64,000 bases of DNA from Dyella lipolytica. GTDB taxonomy: Bacteria > Pseudomonadota > Gammaproteobacteria > Xanthomonadales > Rhodanobacteraceae. The DNA lies in assembly GCF_030160075.1 (NCBI RefSeq), contig NZ_BSNQ01000002.1, forward strand, positions 62,001-126,000, written 5' to 3'. Under the pieces are notes generated by a model. The model was not told the DNA's origin and did not search any database. It was given only the letters and a program-made list of their open reading frames with translations. A program made the translations under genes and the position numbers. Positions 1-12,788 of the stretch are shown one piece after another; within the stretch, counting starts at the first letter, position 1; the number at the start of each line of letters is the position of its first letter.

Positions 1-235
1 TGGCGCCGGGCACCTCACCGACCAGTTTGCCGCTTTGTGTGTCCATCACCATCACGCGATTGGCGCGCGCTATGTAGAGTCGATGTGCATCGGCATCAAG
101 GGTCAGATAATCCCATTTGCCCGAACCGCCAAGCACGTGCCGCTGCAGCACCGTGTAGTTTGGCGAAGACGCAACGGCTAGGCAGGCGGCGGCGGTCATC
201 AGAAGGCCGACCAGCGTGAATGCAATTCGCTTCAT
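1..235 (-). CDS. YncE-like beta-propeller protein, N-terminal part (runs off the left edge)
   Basis: Only the first 78 codons are in the window. The ATG is at 235, and the translation begins with a signal peptide (MKRIAFTLVGLLMTAAACLA) followed by a stretch reading GKWDYLTLDADAHRLYIARA and VMVMDTQSGKLVGEVPG. This is the first blade of a YncE/YVTN-type seven-bladed beta-propeller, normally a periplasmic protein of about 330 residues. It lies 121 bp downstream of the TonB-dependent receptor gene on the same strand. YncE-like genes often accompany such receptors, which suggests, as inference only, a shared role in uptake of an iron complex or other ligand. The C-terminal part cannot be judged. 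Confidence 0.8.
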   Translation of the reverse strand, partial: MKRIAFTLVGLLMTAAACLAVASSPNYTVLQRHVLGGSGKWDYLTLDADAHRLYIARANRVMVMDTQSGKLVGEVPGA

Positions 236-356
236 ATACGTTTTCCTTTTCGTTTTTTTGAAATGCAGTGGAATCTAGATCGACGTCAATGCACTGCCGT
301 TCGCTGCACGGTCGATGGGCCCGTGTGGCGAACGGCGTGTCTTTGATTGGAGCGGT

Positions 357-3245
357 TTACAAATGGATGCGAACGCCGGCCGTAAAGGTTTGGTCGTAGA
401 ACTCGCGTTGGATCGGCCGGTTGTTGGCCGCCGTTTCGGTGAACCGAAGCTTGGTGTTGGTCAGGTTCTTGGCGCCGAAGTACACCGACACCATGTCGTT
501 AAAGGCGTAACTTGCGCCGAAGTCCAGCGACGTACGTGCTGACGAATACTGGTCGGCATAGACGTTCGTGCCATCTGCATTGGTATACAGCAGGCCACCC
601 ACGGTGAAGATGTTCTTGCTCTCGTAATAGGCACCGAGATCCAGACGCAGACCCAGGTAATCGTAGGTCAGCGAGAAATTGGCGGTATCGCGCGATGTGG
701 ATGGCAGCGAGGAGTAGACCCCTGGATGAATCTGGATGCGTGAATCCACGTAGGTGAAGTTGGTATTTACGCCAAGGCCACTCAGCGCGCCAGGGAGCCA
801 GCGGAATCGATCCACGTATACCAGCTGTAGGCCGCGCGCCCAGGCCGAAGAAATATTCTCGTAGCTGCTAAACGTCACCTGAGTACCAGGTGCGAAGACG
901 TCGAGGATGCCGGTGGGATTGGTGACCGTCTGGATGGTGCCGGTCTGCACGATGTAGTTGGTGAGCTGCTTGTCGAACAAGCCTGCGTACGCCAGACCGC
1001 CTTCCGGTAGGTAGTACTCCAACGACAGGTCGAAGTTGTCGCTGTAGGTCGGCTTGAGCGCTGGGTTGCCCTGGGACACAACGTTGTTCACGTCATCGAC
1101 CTGTGTCGACGGCGTGACCTGCTGGAAGCCCGGTCGCGCAACGGTTTTCGAGTAAACCGCGCGACCGATCAGATCGGTATCGAAACTGTATTTGGCCTGC
1201 AGCGATGGGAATACATTGCCGTAGTTACGGTTGATGATATTGGGTGAATAGTTCACCAGCGTGCCGTTGCTGGTAACGATATTCAGCCCTTCGTATTGCG
1301 CATTGGTCAGTTCGTAGCGCACGCCGCCCAGCAGGCTCAGCTTGTCCATCGGCTGGAATGCGTATTCGCCATAACCGGCATAGATGTTTTCGCTGTCGTG
1401 GCCGAAGGATTGCAGATTGGCCAGGAAATCGTTGGCGCTGTTTTCGACGAACTCGCCGGGGTTGGCGTTGAACAGATTGATGACCGCTTGCGGATTGATG
1501 TTGTAACCGTTGTTGTAATGGCCGTCGTAAAAGACGATGGGTTGCCCCGTCATTAACTGAGAGAGCGGGGCCGCCGGCGGGTTGTAATCGAAGTTTTGCT
1601 GGGTGTTGTTGCGCGTACGCAAGCGCGAACTGACGCCGAACTTGAGGTATTCGTCGCTGCTTTGCGTGAAGAAGCTGGTCGGAATGGTAACGTTGTCGCC
1701 GAAGCTGTATTCCTGATCGTGATCGTGCTCGCTGCTGTTGCTGAAATCATTCAGCGTATAGCCACTCGGATTGGTCGGATTCTGGCCTTGTAGGACGGAA
1801 TAACTCGGATAGTTTGGGTTGCTGATGTTGTCGTAGGAAACGACGGAGAGACCTGACCCATCGGGATTCGCCGGATTGGGCGCGCCATTGGCGAAATTGA
1901 TGCCGTAGTCGTAGGGCTTGTTGTACGAGCCGATCGACAGCGACAGATGATAATCCGTGCGCCAACTGCCGAAGTTGTTCTGGCCGCCGAGGATGGCGAC
2001 ACGCGAGTCGATCATCTCCTTCTCGTGCTCCGTCGATTTGACGTAACTGGCGTCATCGACAAGGCCATTGGGATTGTTCGGATCCGCCACCGGTGCCCCG
2101 GCGAACTCCAGCGTCAAGCTCTGGCGACTTTTCAGTTCGGTATATCCCGCATCGAAGTAGCGTGCGTACCACTTGTCGTTGTCGTCAGGCTGGAAATCGA
2201 ACTCGAAGCCGTAACCGTGACGTGTGCGCTGATAGTTGTAGTAGCGCTGATCGATATCGGTGAATGCCTTGTCTGGCACGCCTGCACCCTGTTGGTCGAC
2301 GTAACCGGCCTCGACGTCGTCGATAGCGCGCCGGTCTTGGTAATACTCCACCGTGCCAATGAAGGAGAAGGGTTTGTAGTTCTTGTCGGGACCGAAGCGA
2401 AAGCCACCGGTGAGTTCGTAATCCTTCACCGGTGTATCGCGCAGGTTTTCCAGGCCAGTGCCGAGCTGCACGTCGAGGAACTGATCGCGGTCTTTGGGTA
2501 TGGTCTTGGAGCTGATCTCGATGGTGCCACCGAGCGCTTCGGCATCCTGCTCGGGCAGATTGGTGTTGGTGACAGTGAGCGCGCCGACCAGTCCCGCCGG
2601 GATTGAATCGAATGCCACTGCACGACCACCGCCCGTAGGTGTGGAGACATTGGTTGGCATCAGGCGCACACCATCGAACGTGGTGCTGTTGAGATCGGCG
2701 TCCAGACCGCGAATGTTGACGAAGCGGCCTTCGCCAGTATCGGTTTCCAGCGAAATACCCGGCAGACGTCGCACGGCTTCGCCGGCGTTGACATCCGGCA
2801 GGCGTTCGATCGCTGCGGCAGGCTGTACGAAGATCATGTTTGGTGCCTGCTGCTGCAAGGCTCGCGCCTCGACATCGGCGGTGACCGGCGCATTGACATT
2901 GACCGAGTCGAGCGACTTGACGTCGGCGCCGAACACGAAGTTCTCGACGACCGGGCTGGTCTCATCGACCGTCACTTTGCGCTGCAGAGTGTGCTGCCCT
3001 TTCACATTTACGATCACGGTATAAACGCCGGGCGCGACGTTCGGCAGCATGTAGTCGCCGTTTGCATCGGTGATGGTGGACAGGTTCGCTTCGCGAACCA
3101 CGACGCGGGCGCCCGCGACGGGTTGATGATTGGCGGCAACCTCGACATGTCCACTTAGCGCCGTTGGCGCGGCAGCCACGGTCAACGCAGGCATCGCCAG
3201 CACCATCAAACCCAATCCAATCCTACAAGCCTGTGCAAGTGACAT
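357..3245 (-). CDS. TonB-dependent receptor with carboxypeptidase-regulatory-like N-terminal domain
   Basis: Outer-membrane active-transport receptor; the ligand is unknown. The frame is open to 3314, but I take the ATG at 3245: it directly begins a signal peptide (MSLAQACRIGLGLMVLAMPA) and has a GAGGG-like ribosome site. Domains in order (962 residues): signal peptide; a carboxypeptidase-regulatory-like beta-sandwich at about 28-105 (GHVEVAANHQPVAGARVVV, then NGDYMLPNVAPGVYTV); a plug at about 140-250 (ERLPDVNAGEAVRRLPGISL, then RFVNIRGLDADLN); then the 22-strand barrel to the C-terminus. This arrangement fits the Xanthomonas/Caulobacter TonB receptor subfamily. The response-regulator/kinase pair lies immediately upstream on the same strand (171-bp gap) and a YncE-like gene downstream, so this may be one signal-responsive uptake unit. 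Confidence 0.93.
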   Translation of the reverse strand: MSLAQACRIGLGLMVLAMPALTVAAAPTALSGHVEVAANHQPVAGARVVVREANLSTITDANGDYMLPNVAPGVYTVIVNVKGQHTLQRKVTVDETSPVVENFVFGADVKSLDSVNVNAPVTADVEARALQQQAPNMIFVQPAAAIERLPDVNAGEAVRRLPGISLETDTGEGRFVNIRGLDADLNSTTFDGVRLMPTNVSTPTGGGRAVAFDSIPAGLVGALTVTNTNLPEQDAEALGGTIEISSKTIPKDRDQFLDVQLGTGLENLRDTPVKDYELTGGFRFGPDKNYKPFSFIGTVEYYQDRRAIDDVEAGYVDQQGAGVPDKAFTDIDQRYYNYQRTRHGYGFEFDFQPDDNDKWYARYFDAGYTELKSRQSLTLEFAGAPVADPNNPNGLVDDASYVKSTEHEKEMIDSRVAILGGQNNFGSWRTDYHLSLSIGSYNKPYDYGINFANGAPNPANPDGSGLSVVSYDNISNPNYPSYSVLQGQNPTNPSGYTLNDFSNSSEHDHDQEYSFGDNVTIPTSFFTQSSDEYLKFGVSSRLRTRNNTQQNFDYNPPAAPLSQLMTGQPIVFYDGHYNNGYNINPQAVINLFNANPGEFVENSANDFLANLQSFGHDSENIYAGYGEYAFQPMDKLSLLGGVRYELTNAQYEGLNIVTSNGTLVNYSPNIINRNYGNVFPSLQAKYSFDTDLIGRAVYSKTVARPGFQQVTPSTQVDDVNNVVSQGNPALKPTYSDNFDLSLEYYLPEGGLAYAGLFDKQLTNYIVQTGTIQTVTNPTGILDVFAPGTQVTFSSYENISSAWARGLQLVYVDRFRWLPGALSGLGVNTNFTYVDSRIQIHPGVYSSLPSTSRDTANFSLTYDYLGLRLDLGAYYESKNIFTVGGLLYTNADGTNVYADQYSSARTSLDFGASYAFNDMVSVYFGAKNLTNTKLRFTETAANNRPIQREFYDQTFTAGVRIHL

Positions 3246-3416
3246 GTCCCGAGCCCTCGAATCCGATGAAGTGTCGCGCTGATGGCAAGGTTCTCGATGC
3301 CGCGCGTACTCCATCGAAACTAGGCGCAGGGGATGACAGCGAGAATGCAGCTGCTATACGAATCGGTAAGCTTTCTTCGTGGGCGGCGGCGCACCGCCGT
3401 CGGTGGGGTGTCGTCC

Positions 3417-4766
3417 CTAAGTAAATCGCATCTCGATCGCCAGGCCCGGCCTGCGGTCGAACAGGACGATCGGTATGCGATGGAGATCGGCAATAGCCGC
3501 TACCAATGCCAGTCCCAGGCCGCTGCCGGGCGATGTGCGACTGCTGTCCAAGCGTACGAAGCGTTGAAAGACGCGTTGGCGTTCGCCCGTCGGTATGCCT
3601 GGACCGCTATCTTCGACACAGCCGATCACGCCCTCGATGGTGTTAATGAGTGACAGCGTGATACGCGTTCCCACCGGCGTGTGATGAATCGCGTTTTCGA
3701 TGAGATTGGACAACATCTGCGTCAGCAGCGCGCGATCTCCCTTGAACGCAAGCCCGGGCTGCACGCGTGCGCTAACGGAATGCCCCGTATCTTCGGCCAC
3801 CGGGCCATAGGTATCGGCCATCGACGCAAACAGTTCGGATAGGTCCACTGGCGCAAAACCTGCTTGCCGTTCCCGCGCCTGGATGCGCGAAATACGCAGC
3901 AGCGCGGCGAAAGTCGCGAGCACGCCATCGACTTCGGCGATCGATTGTTCGATGGCGATACGCTGCCTGACCGGCTCCTGCTCGATGGTGGCTGCCGTTT
4001 CCAATCGCTGGCGTAATCGCGTCAGTGGTGTGCGCAGGTCGTGCGCTATATCGTTGGAAACCTGGCGCATGTTTTCCATCAGCGCATGCATTCGCTCCAG
4101 GATGCGGTTGAGGCGTCCCGCAAGCCGTACAAACTCGGCGCTGCCCCGCTCCAGCCGCAAAGGCCCGGATTCCTCGCCAGCGACGATACGCTCGGCGCGC
4201 GCACTGAGGCGGTCCACCGATTTGACGAAGATGTGGCCGGCGATGCCGCCCGACAACAAGGCAAAGAGCATCGCTATGCCGACGCTGAAGAAGAAGAAAC
4301 GCGAGAGATCTTCGTCGAGCTCGCCGATGTCGCGGTTATCACGCCCCACGGTCAACCATTTTCCGCCGTCGAGTCGGCTGACATAGAGATCGACCTGATT
4401 CGCATGTCCTTTGTGCCGGCCATAGGCACCGCTGATCGGCACACGCTGCCAACCTTCGACCTGCGGACGATAAATCAGATTACCGGCGATGTGACTCCCG
4501 TCCGCATCGGAAAGAAGGTAATAGTCGTCGCCTTCCTGCGGGACCTCGAGGCGCTCGCGTATCTGCGGCTCGAGCGTACCGGCATGCGCCGCACCGAGCA
4601 GGCTGGCAGTCTCCACTTTCACTGCGTTGAGCAGCTGGTCTGCCACGTACTCGTGAATCTCACGCCATACAAAGCCAAATAGCGCCGCGACGATCACGGC
4701 GAAAAGCATGGCCTGCAACACCGCCATGCGAAACGTTGCGGTTTGCAGAAAATTAATCGGGCGCAC
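3417..4766 (-). CDS. Sensor histidine kinase (HAMP, HisKA, HATPase)
   Basis: Inner-membrane sensor partner of the response regulator at 4753-5430. I place the start at the GTG at 4766, because the gene then overlaps the regulator's stop by 14 bp, which is typical translational coupling. The frame is open further upstream only as an antisense-like extension. Seen in 449 residues: TM1 about 13-34; a periplasmic sensor loop about 35-155; TM2 about 158-180; HAMP about 181-233; the H-box with SNDIAHDLRTPLTR (phospho-acceptor about His242); an N-box NLIENAIHH; a G1 box EDSGPGIP; and a G2 box GSGLGLAL. All catalytic boxes are intact. The signal is unknown. The gene directly precedes the TonB-dependent receptor, which is a plausible target. 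Confidence 0.93.
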   Translation of the reverse strand: MRPINFLQTATFRMAVLQAMLFAVIVAALFGFVWREIHEYVADQLLNAVKVETASLLGAAHAGTLEPQIRERLEVPQEGDDYYLLSDADGSHIAGNLIYRPQVEGWQRVPISGAYGRHKGHANQVDLYVSRLDGGKWLTVGRDNRDIGELDEDLSRFFFFSVGIAMLFALLSGGIAGHIFVKSVDRLSARAERIVAGEESGPLRLERGSAEFVRLAGRLNRILERMHALMENMRQVSNDIAHDLRTPLTRLRQRLETAATIEQEPVRQRIAIEQSIAEVDGVLATFAALLRISRIQARERQAGFAPVDLSELFASMADTYGPVAEDTGHSVSARVQPGLAFKGDRALLTQMLSNLIENAIHHTPVGTRITLSLINTIEGVIGCVEDSGPGIPTGERQRVFQRFVRLDSSRTSPGSGLGLALVAAIADLHRIPIVLFDRRPGLAIEMRFT

Positions 4767-5430
4767 GCAGGCAATATCCTGTCCCGCGCACGGTGTGCAG
4801 CAGTGCCATGCCATAGCCGCGATCGATTTTTGCGCGTAGCCGGCTGATATGCGTTTCGACCAAGCTGGTCTGCGGATCGAAATTGAATTCCCAGACATGC
4901 TCCAACAGCATCGAGCGCGTCACCACTTTGCCGGCTTGCATCATCAAGTATTCGAGCAGACGAAATTCGCGCGGTTGCAGCTCGATGACGTGCTCCCCGC
5001 GACATACTTCGCGAGCAATCAGATCCATATGCAGATCACCCACGCTCAGCCTGGTGCGTGGCTCCGCCATGGGCGGTCGCCGCGCCAACGCGCCGACGCG
5101 CGCCTTGAGTTCGTTGATGGCGAACGGCTTTCCGAGGTAATCGTCCGCGCCTGCATCGAGACCCTCGACACGCGAGTCGGCCTCGCCCAATGCCGAGAGC
5201 ATCAGCACGGGCATCTGCTTTCCCCTCGCGCGCAGATTCCGGATCAGGGAAATGCCATCCGTATGCGGCAGCATGCGGTCGACGACCAGCAAGTCGTATT
5301 CCCGCGTCGTGGCCATATTCCAGCCGGCAGAACCGTCGGGCGCGCATTCCACGTAGTGCTCGGCGCCAGATAGGCTGGTCTTCAGGTAACTCGCGGTTTC
5401 GACATCATCTTCCACCACCAGGATCTTCAT
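4753..5430 (-). CDS. OmpR/PhoB-family response regulator
   Basis: Transcription factor of 225 residues, phosphorylated by the downstream kinase. The ATG at 5430 is preceded by a strong GGGAGGG Shine-Dalgarno, which decides the start over a GTG/ATG five codons upstream. The receiver domain occupies 1-115, with the acidic pair Asp8-Asp9, phospho-acceptor Asp51 (LLVVDRMLP) and Lys101 (GKPF). A winged-helix trans_reg_C domain follows (about 130-222), with LQPREFRLLEYLM and the recognition-helix region LVETHISRLRAKID. The 186-bp gap upstream likely holds the promoter of the regulator-kinase pair. The regulon is unknown; the adjacent TonB receptor or the RND operon upstream are the obvious candidates. 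Confidence 0.93.
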   Translation of the reverse strand: MKILVVEDDVETASYLKTSLSGAEHYVECAPDGSAGWNMATTREYDLLVVDRMLPHTDGISLIRNLRARGKQMPVLMLSALGEADSRVEGLDAGADDYLGKPFAINELKARVGALARRPPMAEPRTRLSVGDLHMDLIAREVCRGEHVIELQPREFRLLEYLMMQAGKVVTRSMLLEHVWEFNFDPQTSLVETHISRLRAKIDRGYGMALLHTVRGTGYCLRAPD

Positions 5431-5616
5431 GCGCCCTCCCGCCATGACCGGGACAATCAGGACCGCCGTCTATCGTCCAGCCGGCCACGAGAGCCGGATG
5501 TCGCACGGCGTATCGCGGAGTTTCGCCCCGGCTATGCGGCAATCTGATGACAGATAGGGCGAATCGCCGGCCGACGATCGGTGATGTGACGTCGGTCCTG
5601 AATGGGTTCGGGCGTC

Positions 5617-5799
5617 TTAGCGCGGGGTGCGCAGCGCCGAATCGCGCAGTGCAGCGTCGTGCTGCACTTCATCGTGGGCCGCGATGTCGGCCATGTCCTG
5701 GTCGCTATGATGCGGGCGATGCATGGTGCCCGGGGAAGCCGGCACGTCGGAACTTCCATCCTTGTTGATGCTGACGTCCGCAACGGGCTTCGTGGTCAT
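5617..5799 (-). CDS. Small hypothetical protein downstream of the RND operon
   Basis: A 60-codon frame starting MTTKPVADVSINKDGSSD, with a GAGGA Shine-Dalgarno six bases before the ATG at 5799. It begins 38 bp after the outer-membrane-factor stop and reads in the same direction, so it could be the last gene of the efflux operon. The protein is hydrophilic and rich in Asp, His and Ala, with no signal peptide, membrane segment or motif I recognise. The good ribosome site and operon position support it; its short length and lack of a known family argue for caution. Confidence 0.4.
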   Translation of the reverse strand: MTTKPVADVSINKDGSSDVPASPGTMHRPHHSDQDMADIAAHDEVQHDAALRDSALRTPR

Positions 5800-5837
5800 G
5801 CGCGGTCCTCGGTGTTTCACCTATTTCCGCATGAGTC

Positions 5838-7265
5838 TCACCGGCGCGCAAGCTGGTCCGACGACCAACCGCCGCCGAGGGCACGGATCAGCTGCACGCT
5901 AGCGCGCAACCGCTGGGTATCCAGTTGCAGCAACCCGCGCTGTTCCTGCAGCGCCACGGTTTGCGCCTGCACGACGTCGAGATAGCTCACCGCACCGTGC
6001 TTGTATTGCGTCATCGACAGATCCAGCGCGTGTTGTGCGGCATCCGATGCGTCTTTCTGATCGGTGCTGGCGGTGCCCAAGTGATCGAGCAATGCGAGGT
6101 TGTCCTGCACCTGTTGGAACGCACCTAGTACCACGCCGCGGTAAGTGGCACCGGCCTCGTCTGTCTGGGCCTTGGCCACGACGATGGTGGCCTTGCGGTA
6201 GCCACCATCGAACAGGTCCGCGGCAAGCATGGGACCGATCGCCCAGATCCGATTCGGCGCGGTAAGCAAATTGGCCCAACCGGTGCTCTGGTAACCACCC
6301 TGCGCATTGAGCGTGAGTGACGGAAACCATGCAGCGCGCGCCACACCGATGCCTGCATTGGCGGCGGCGACGCGACGTTCCGCAGCTGCCACATCGGGGC
6401 GGCGCTGTAACAACGCCGAGGGCACAGCGAGTGGAACCGCTGGCACGGATATCGCGGCGGTTTGTTCGGGCAGGCTGAAGTTGGACGCATTTTCGCCGAC
6501 CAGTACGGCGATGGCGTCTTGCATCAAGGTGCGTTGCGCGACGGTCTGCGACCACTGCGAGCGCGCATCGGACAGCTGCGTCTTGGCGCGAGATACGTCT
6601 AGACCCGAGACGATGCCACCAGCATGCAGGGTCTCCGTTAGCTTCAATGCTCTCTCGTAAGCTTGGATGGTCTGCTGCAACAGTGCGATCTGTTGATCGA
6701 GGCCGCGCAACTGCATGTAGCTATCTGCGAGCTGCGCTTGCAGGCTGAGTTGTGCAGAAGCGAGATCTGCTTCGGCAGCCAGCGCATTGTCACGACCAGC
6801 TTCGACCGTATTGCGCACGCGCCCCCATAGATCGACTTCGTAGCTGGCCTGCACACCGACCGTGTAGGTGTTGTAGTCAGCGGGTGCAGCAGGATTGCGC
6901 AGCGGCGGCGCGGTATCGGATTGCCGCTGGCGCTGCGCGCTGGCGCCAAGTCCCACTTGCGGGAACAGTTCGGAGCGCGCCTCGTTACTGAAAGCCTGCG
7001 CTTGCGTGTAATGCGCCAACGCGGCGGCAAGGTCGGCATTGTTCGCGAGCAGTTTCGTCTGCAGCGCATCAAGCTCGGCGTCGCCGTAGAGCTGCCACCA
7101 GTTATTGCGCGGCAGTTGATCCGACGGCTGCGCCGCGACCCACGGCCCGACATCCCGATAGGCTTGCGCCACGGGCGTCGCCGGCGGTTTGTACGCGGGT
7201 GCCAGCGAACAACCGCCGAGCACCGCAGCGACAGCAACAGTGAGAGCTAACTCAAGCTTTTTCAT
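5838..7265 (-). CDS. NodT/TolC-family outer-membrane factor of an RND efflux system
   Basis: Outer-membrane channel lipoprotein, third gene of the pump operon. The N-terminus has a lipoprotein signal ending at LGGCSLAP, followed by the NodT hallmark of a mature start with YKPP and a NWWQLYGD segment. Two outer-membrane-efflux repeats follow, including ALLQRRPDVAAAERRVAAANAGIGVA in the middle and YLDVVQAQTVALQEQRGLLQLDTQRL near the C-terminus. The length of 475 residues is usual for the family. The ATG at 7265 overlaps the adapter gene by 14 bp, so translation is probably coupled. The partners are the permease at 8435 and the adapter at 7252. Confidence 0.93.
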   Translation of the reverse strand: MKKLELALTVAVAAVLGGCSLAPAYKPPATPVAQAYRDVGPWVAAQPSDQLPRNNWWQLYGDAELDALQTKLLANNADLAAALAHYTQAQAFSNEARSELFPQVGLGASAQRQRQSDTAPPLRNPAAPADYNTYTVGVQASYEVDLWGRVRNTVEAGRDNALAAEADLASAQLSLQAQLADSYMQLRGLDQQIALLQQTIQAYERALKLTETLHAGGIVSGLDVSRAKTQLSDARSQWSQTVAQRTLMQDAIAVLVGENASNFSLPEQTAAISVPAVPLAVPSALLQRRPDVAAAERRVAAANAGIGVARAAWFPSLTLNAQGGYQSTGWANLLTAPNRIWAIGPMLAADLFDGGYRKATIVVAKAQTDEAGATYRGVVLGAFQQVQDNLALLDHLGTASTDQKDASDAAQHALDLSMTQYKHGAVSYLDVVQAQTVALQEQRGLLQLDTQRLRASVQLIRALGGGWSSDQLARR

Positions 7266-8434
7266 GTGGCTTGGCCGCCGTGTCCTGGCTCGCGATCTTC
7301 ACAGCATCGCCGTCCTTGATGCCGTCGGGCGGGCTGTCGATCACACGGTCTCCCGCGGTTAGGCCGGAACCGATTTCGACCGTCTTGCCGTAGTCGTACA
7401 AAATGCTGACGTTCTTGAAGGCGACTTTGTCGCCCGTGCCCACCGTGGCCACGCGCAACCCGGCATTGTCGAAAATCAACGAGCTGGCGGGCACGCGCAA
7501 TGCGGCGGCATCGACCGGCAAGTTGAAATGCACGTGGGCGAAGCTGCCTGGTATTAGTTTGTTGTCAGTGTTGTCGACCAGCAGTTGCACAAGCGTCGTG
7601 CCGGAGGTGGCGTTGACGGCGTTGGCCGAAGCGACGACCTGCGCGTGGAATTCGCGCCCCGGATATTCCGGTACCACTAGCACGGCATCGCTGCCCGGAT
7701 GGATGGATGGACCGTAGCTCTGTGGCACCTGCACGTACACGCGCAACTTGTGAACGTCCGAGACCACGAATAATTCTGGGCCGGTGCCGCCGCCCGAGTT
7801 GATCAAGGCGCCGACGTCGGTATCGCGCGCCGTGACCACGCCATCGAACGGTGCCACGATGCGCGCGAATGCTTTGGTCGCTACGAGACGATCGACATTG
7901 GCTTGCGCAGCTTTCATCAACGCCACTTTGGCAGCGTAATCGCCACTGCGTTGGTCCACGTCTTGCTGCGCAACGGAGTCGCTGCCCAGCATCGCCTGCC
8001 AACGCTTGGCAGTAATCCCGGCGAGATCGGCGTTGGCCTTGGCGCTGGCGAGATCGGCGCGCGCCTGCAACAGTTGCTGGTCGATTTCCGGCGTGGAAAT
8101 TTCACCGAGCAGCTGACCGGCTTTCACCGGCGCACCGATATCGGTCTTCCACTCTTTCAGATACCCGCTGACTTGCGCGTAGATCGGCGCGCGCGTGAAC
8201 GCTTCCAGACGCCCGGGCAGATCCAGCACCGGACCAGTTTTGCCGGGCTCGGGAACGATCACACTGACCGTAGGTACGGCCTGCTCGTTAGTCCAGGTTT
8301 TCAGGCTGCTCGCCTGCGTCGCGCGAGTGATCAGGCCGATCACCACGACAGCGACCAGCACGACGCCAACGACGAGCCCGGTCAGACGCAATCCGTGCTT
8401 CGACGGCTTCTGAGTGGAGTGAGTAGTAATGACT

Positions 8435-8445
<11 letters not shown>
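7252..8445 (-). CDS. RND efflux membrane-fusion (periplasmic adapter) protein
   Basis: HlyD/AcrA-type adapter joining the inner-membrane permease to the outer-membrane factor. I use the ATG at 8445 (MSSEVITTHSTQKPSKHG), which overlaps the permease stop by 11 bp; an upstream extension of the frame lies inside the permease gene. A single N-terminal membrane anchor lies at about 22-42. The lipoyl half-motifs are RAPIYAQVSGYLKEW and ARIVAPFDGVVTARDTDVGAL, separated by an alpha-hairpin (about 115-190). Beta-barrel and membrane-proximal domains follow (VYVQVPQSYGPSIHPGSDAV, SSLIFDNAGLRVATV). It has 397 residues, a normal length, and lies in the same operon as the permease and channel genes. Confidence 0.93.
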
Positions 8446-11638
<3,193 letters not shown>

Positions 11639-11746
11639 GTGGACGACTCCAGGGATTGGGGACGGAGAATCCAGGTCGCATGCCGCTCGATGGCATCCAT
11701 GTAGCGAACCAAGCTCTGGGTGCAACCGGGGTAGCGGCCGCATGCT

Positions 11747-11771
11747 CCGCTTATATGCAACAACCGCTTAT
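11747..11771. promoter_or_regulatory. Direct repeat in the LysR/RND divergent intergenic region, possible operator
   Basis: The 232-bp region between the divergent LysR and RND genes contains two copies of CCGCTTAT, at 11747-11754 and 11764-11771, 17 bp apart. The spacing and position would suit a regulator site, but the classic LysR T-N11-A dyad is not clearly formed here. Binding is inference. Confidence 0.25.
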
Positions 11772-11870
11772 GACAAGTCGGCCGACGCATGGGGAAGGCG
11801 TCAGCCGATAGCGGAGCTTAGTTGTGCGACTTGCTAAGATCGATACAGTACCGCGAATGGCTCGATACGT

Positions 11871-12776
11871 ATGACGAATGAATACCTGGAGCTGCGGCAC
11901 CTGAAATATTTCGTGACGGTGGCCGACGAACTGCATTTCGGGCGCGCAGCGGAGCGTCTTGGCATCTCGCAGCCGCCGCTCAGCCAGCAGATTCATGCGC
12001 TGGAGCTGCGCCTGGGCGTCAAACTGTTCGAGCGCAAAGGCCGCGGTATCGTGCTGAGCAACGCCGGTAGCGCATTGTTGCCGCGGGCACGCGGCATACT
12101 CATCCAAGCCGAGCGCGCTGCCGAATCGGTGGCACGTTCGCAGCGCGGTGAGCTGGGCGAGCTGCATCTGGGCCTGATGTCGTCCGGGCCGTTCACCTTT
12201 GTGGTGCCTCGCGTGCTGGCGCGATTCCGCGAACGCCTTCCCGACGTGCGCCTGGTGATTCACGAGATGGCGACTTCGCAGCAGATCGAAGCGCTGGAAC
12301 AGGGAGTACTCGATGTCGGCGTGATCCGGCCGGATGCTCTGCCCGACAGCATTAAGTCCATCGAGCTGTTCAAGGACTCACTGACGGTGGTGATGCATTC
12401 CAGCAATCCGCTGGCAGCGATCCCCGGGCCGATCGATGTCGCCGAACTGGCGCACGAAGATTTCATCTTCTACCAGCGAAACCTGGCGGTGCGCCTCTAC
12501 GACGAAGTGATCGCGTTATGCACCAAGGCTGGATTCAATCCGCATATTCTTTATGAAGTTCGCGAGCTTCCCACCATCATCGGGTTGATCTCCGGCGGCT
12601 TCGGTGTCGCCGTATTGCCAGGCTCGGTGCAGAGAATGACGGTGGAGAACGTGGTGTATCGTCCAGTGATAGGCATGGAGGCCGCTACGGCCGTGTGGGC
12701 GATCTACCGCAATGGCGAGGATCCGATGGTGCGCGCCTTCCTGGAGATTGCGCAGTGTCTTGCTTCCAAAAAATGA
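11871..12776 (+). CDS. LysR-family transcriptional regulator
   Basis: A 301-residue regulator. The N-terminal winged helix-turn-helix (about 7-67) reads LRHLKYFVTVADELHFGRAA, then LGISQPPLSQQIHALE, a textbook LysR pattern. A LysR-substrate domain (about 92-295) with two Rossmann-like lobes follows; GFGVAVLPGSVQ is the usual effector-pocket segment. The BenM/CatR-like opening (ELRHLKYFVTVADE) is shared with regulators of aromatic-compound genes, but no ligand can be assigned. It is divergent from the RND pump with a 232-bp gap, the usual arrangement for a LysR protein activating the neighbouring operon in response to a pump substrate. The DMT exporter gene follows 12 bp downstream. Confidence 0.93.
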   Translation: MTNEYLELRHLKYFVTVADELHFGRAAERLGISQPPLSQQIHALELRLGVKLFERKGRGIVLSNAGSALLPRARGILIQAERAAESVARSQRGELGELHLGLMSSGPFTFVVPRVLARFRERLPDVRLVIHEMATSQQIEALEQGVLDVGVIRPDALPDSIKSIELFKDSLTVVMHSSNPLAAIPGPIDVAELAHEDFIFYQRNLAVRLYDEVIALCTKAGFNPHILYEVRELPTIIGLISGGFGVAVLPGSVQRMTVENVVYRPVIGMEAATAVWAIYRNGEDPMVRAFLEIAQCLASKK

Positions 12777-12788
12777 AAGTTGCGTGAT

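Noticed and set aside
3384-3399. Terminator hairpin after the sensor kinase (CGGCGG / CCGCCG)
   Set aside because: A six-bp GC stem without U tract is expected by chance at this base composition; not listed as a feature.
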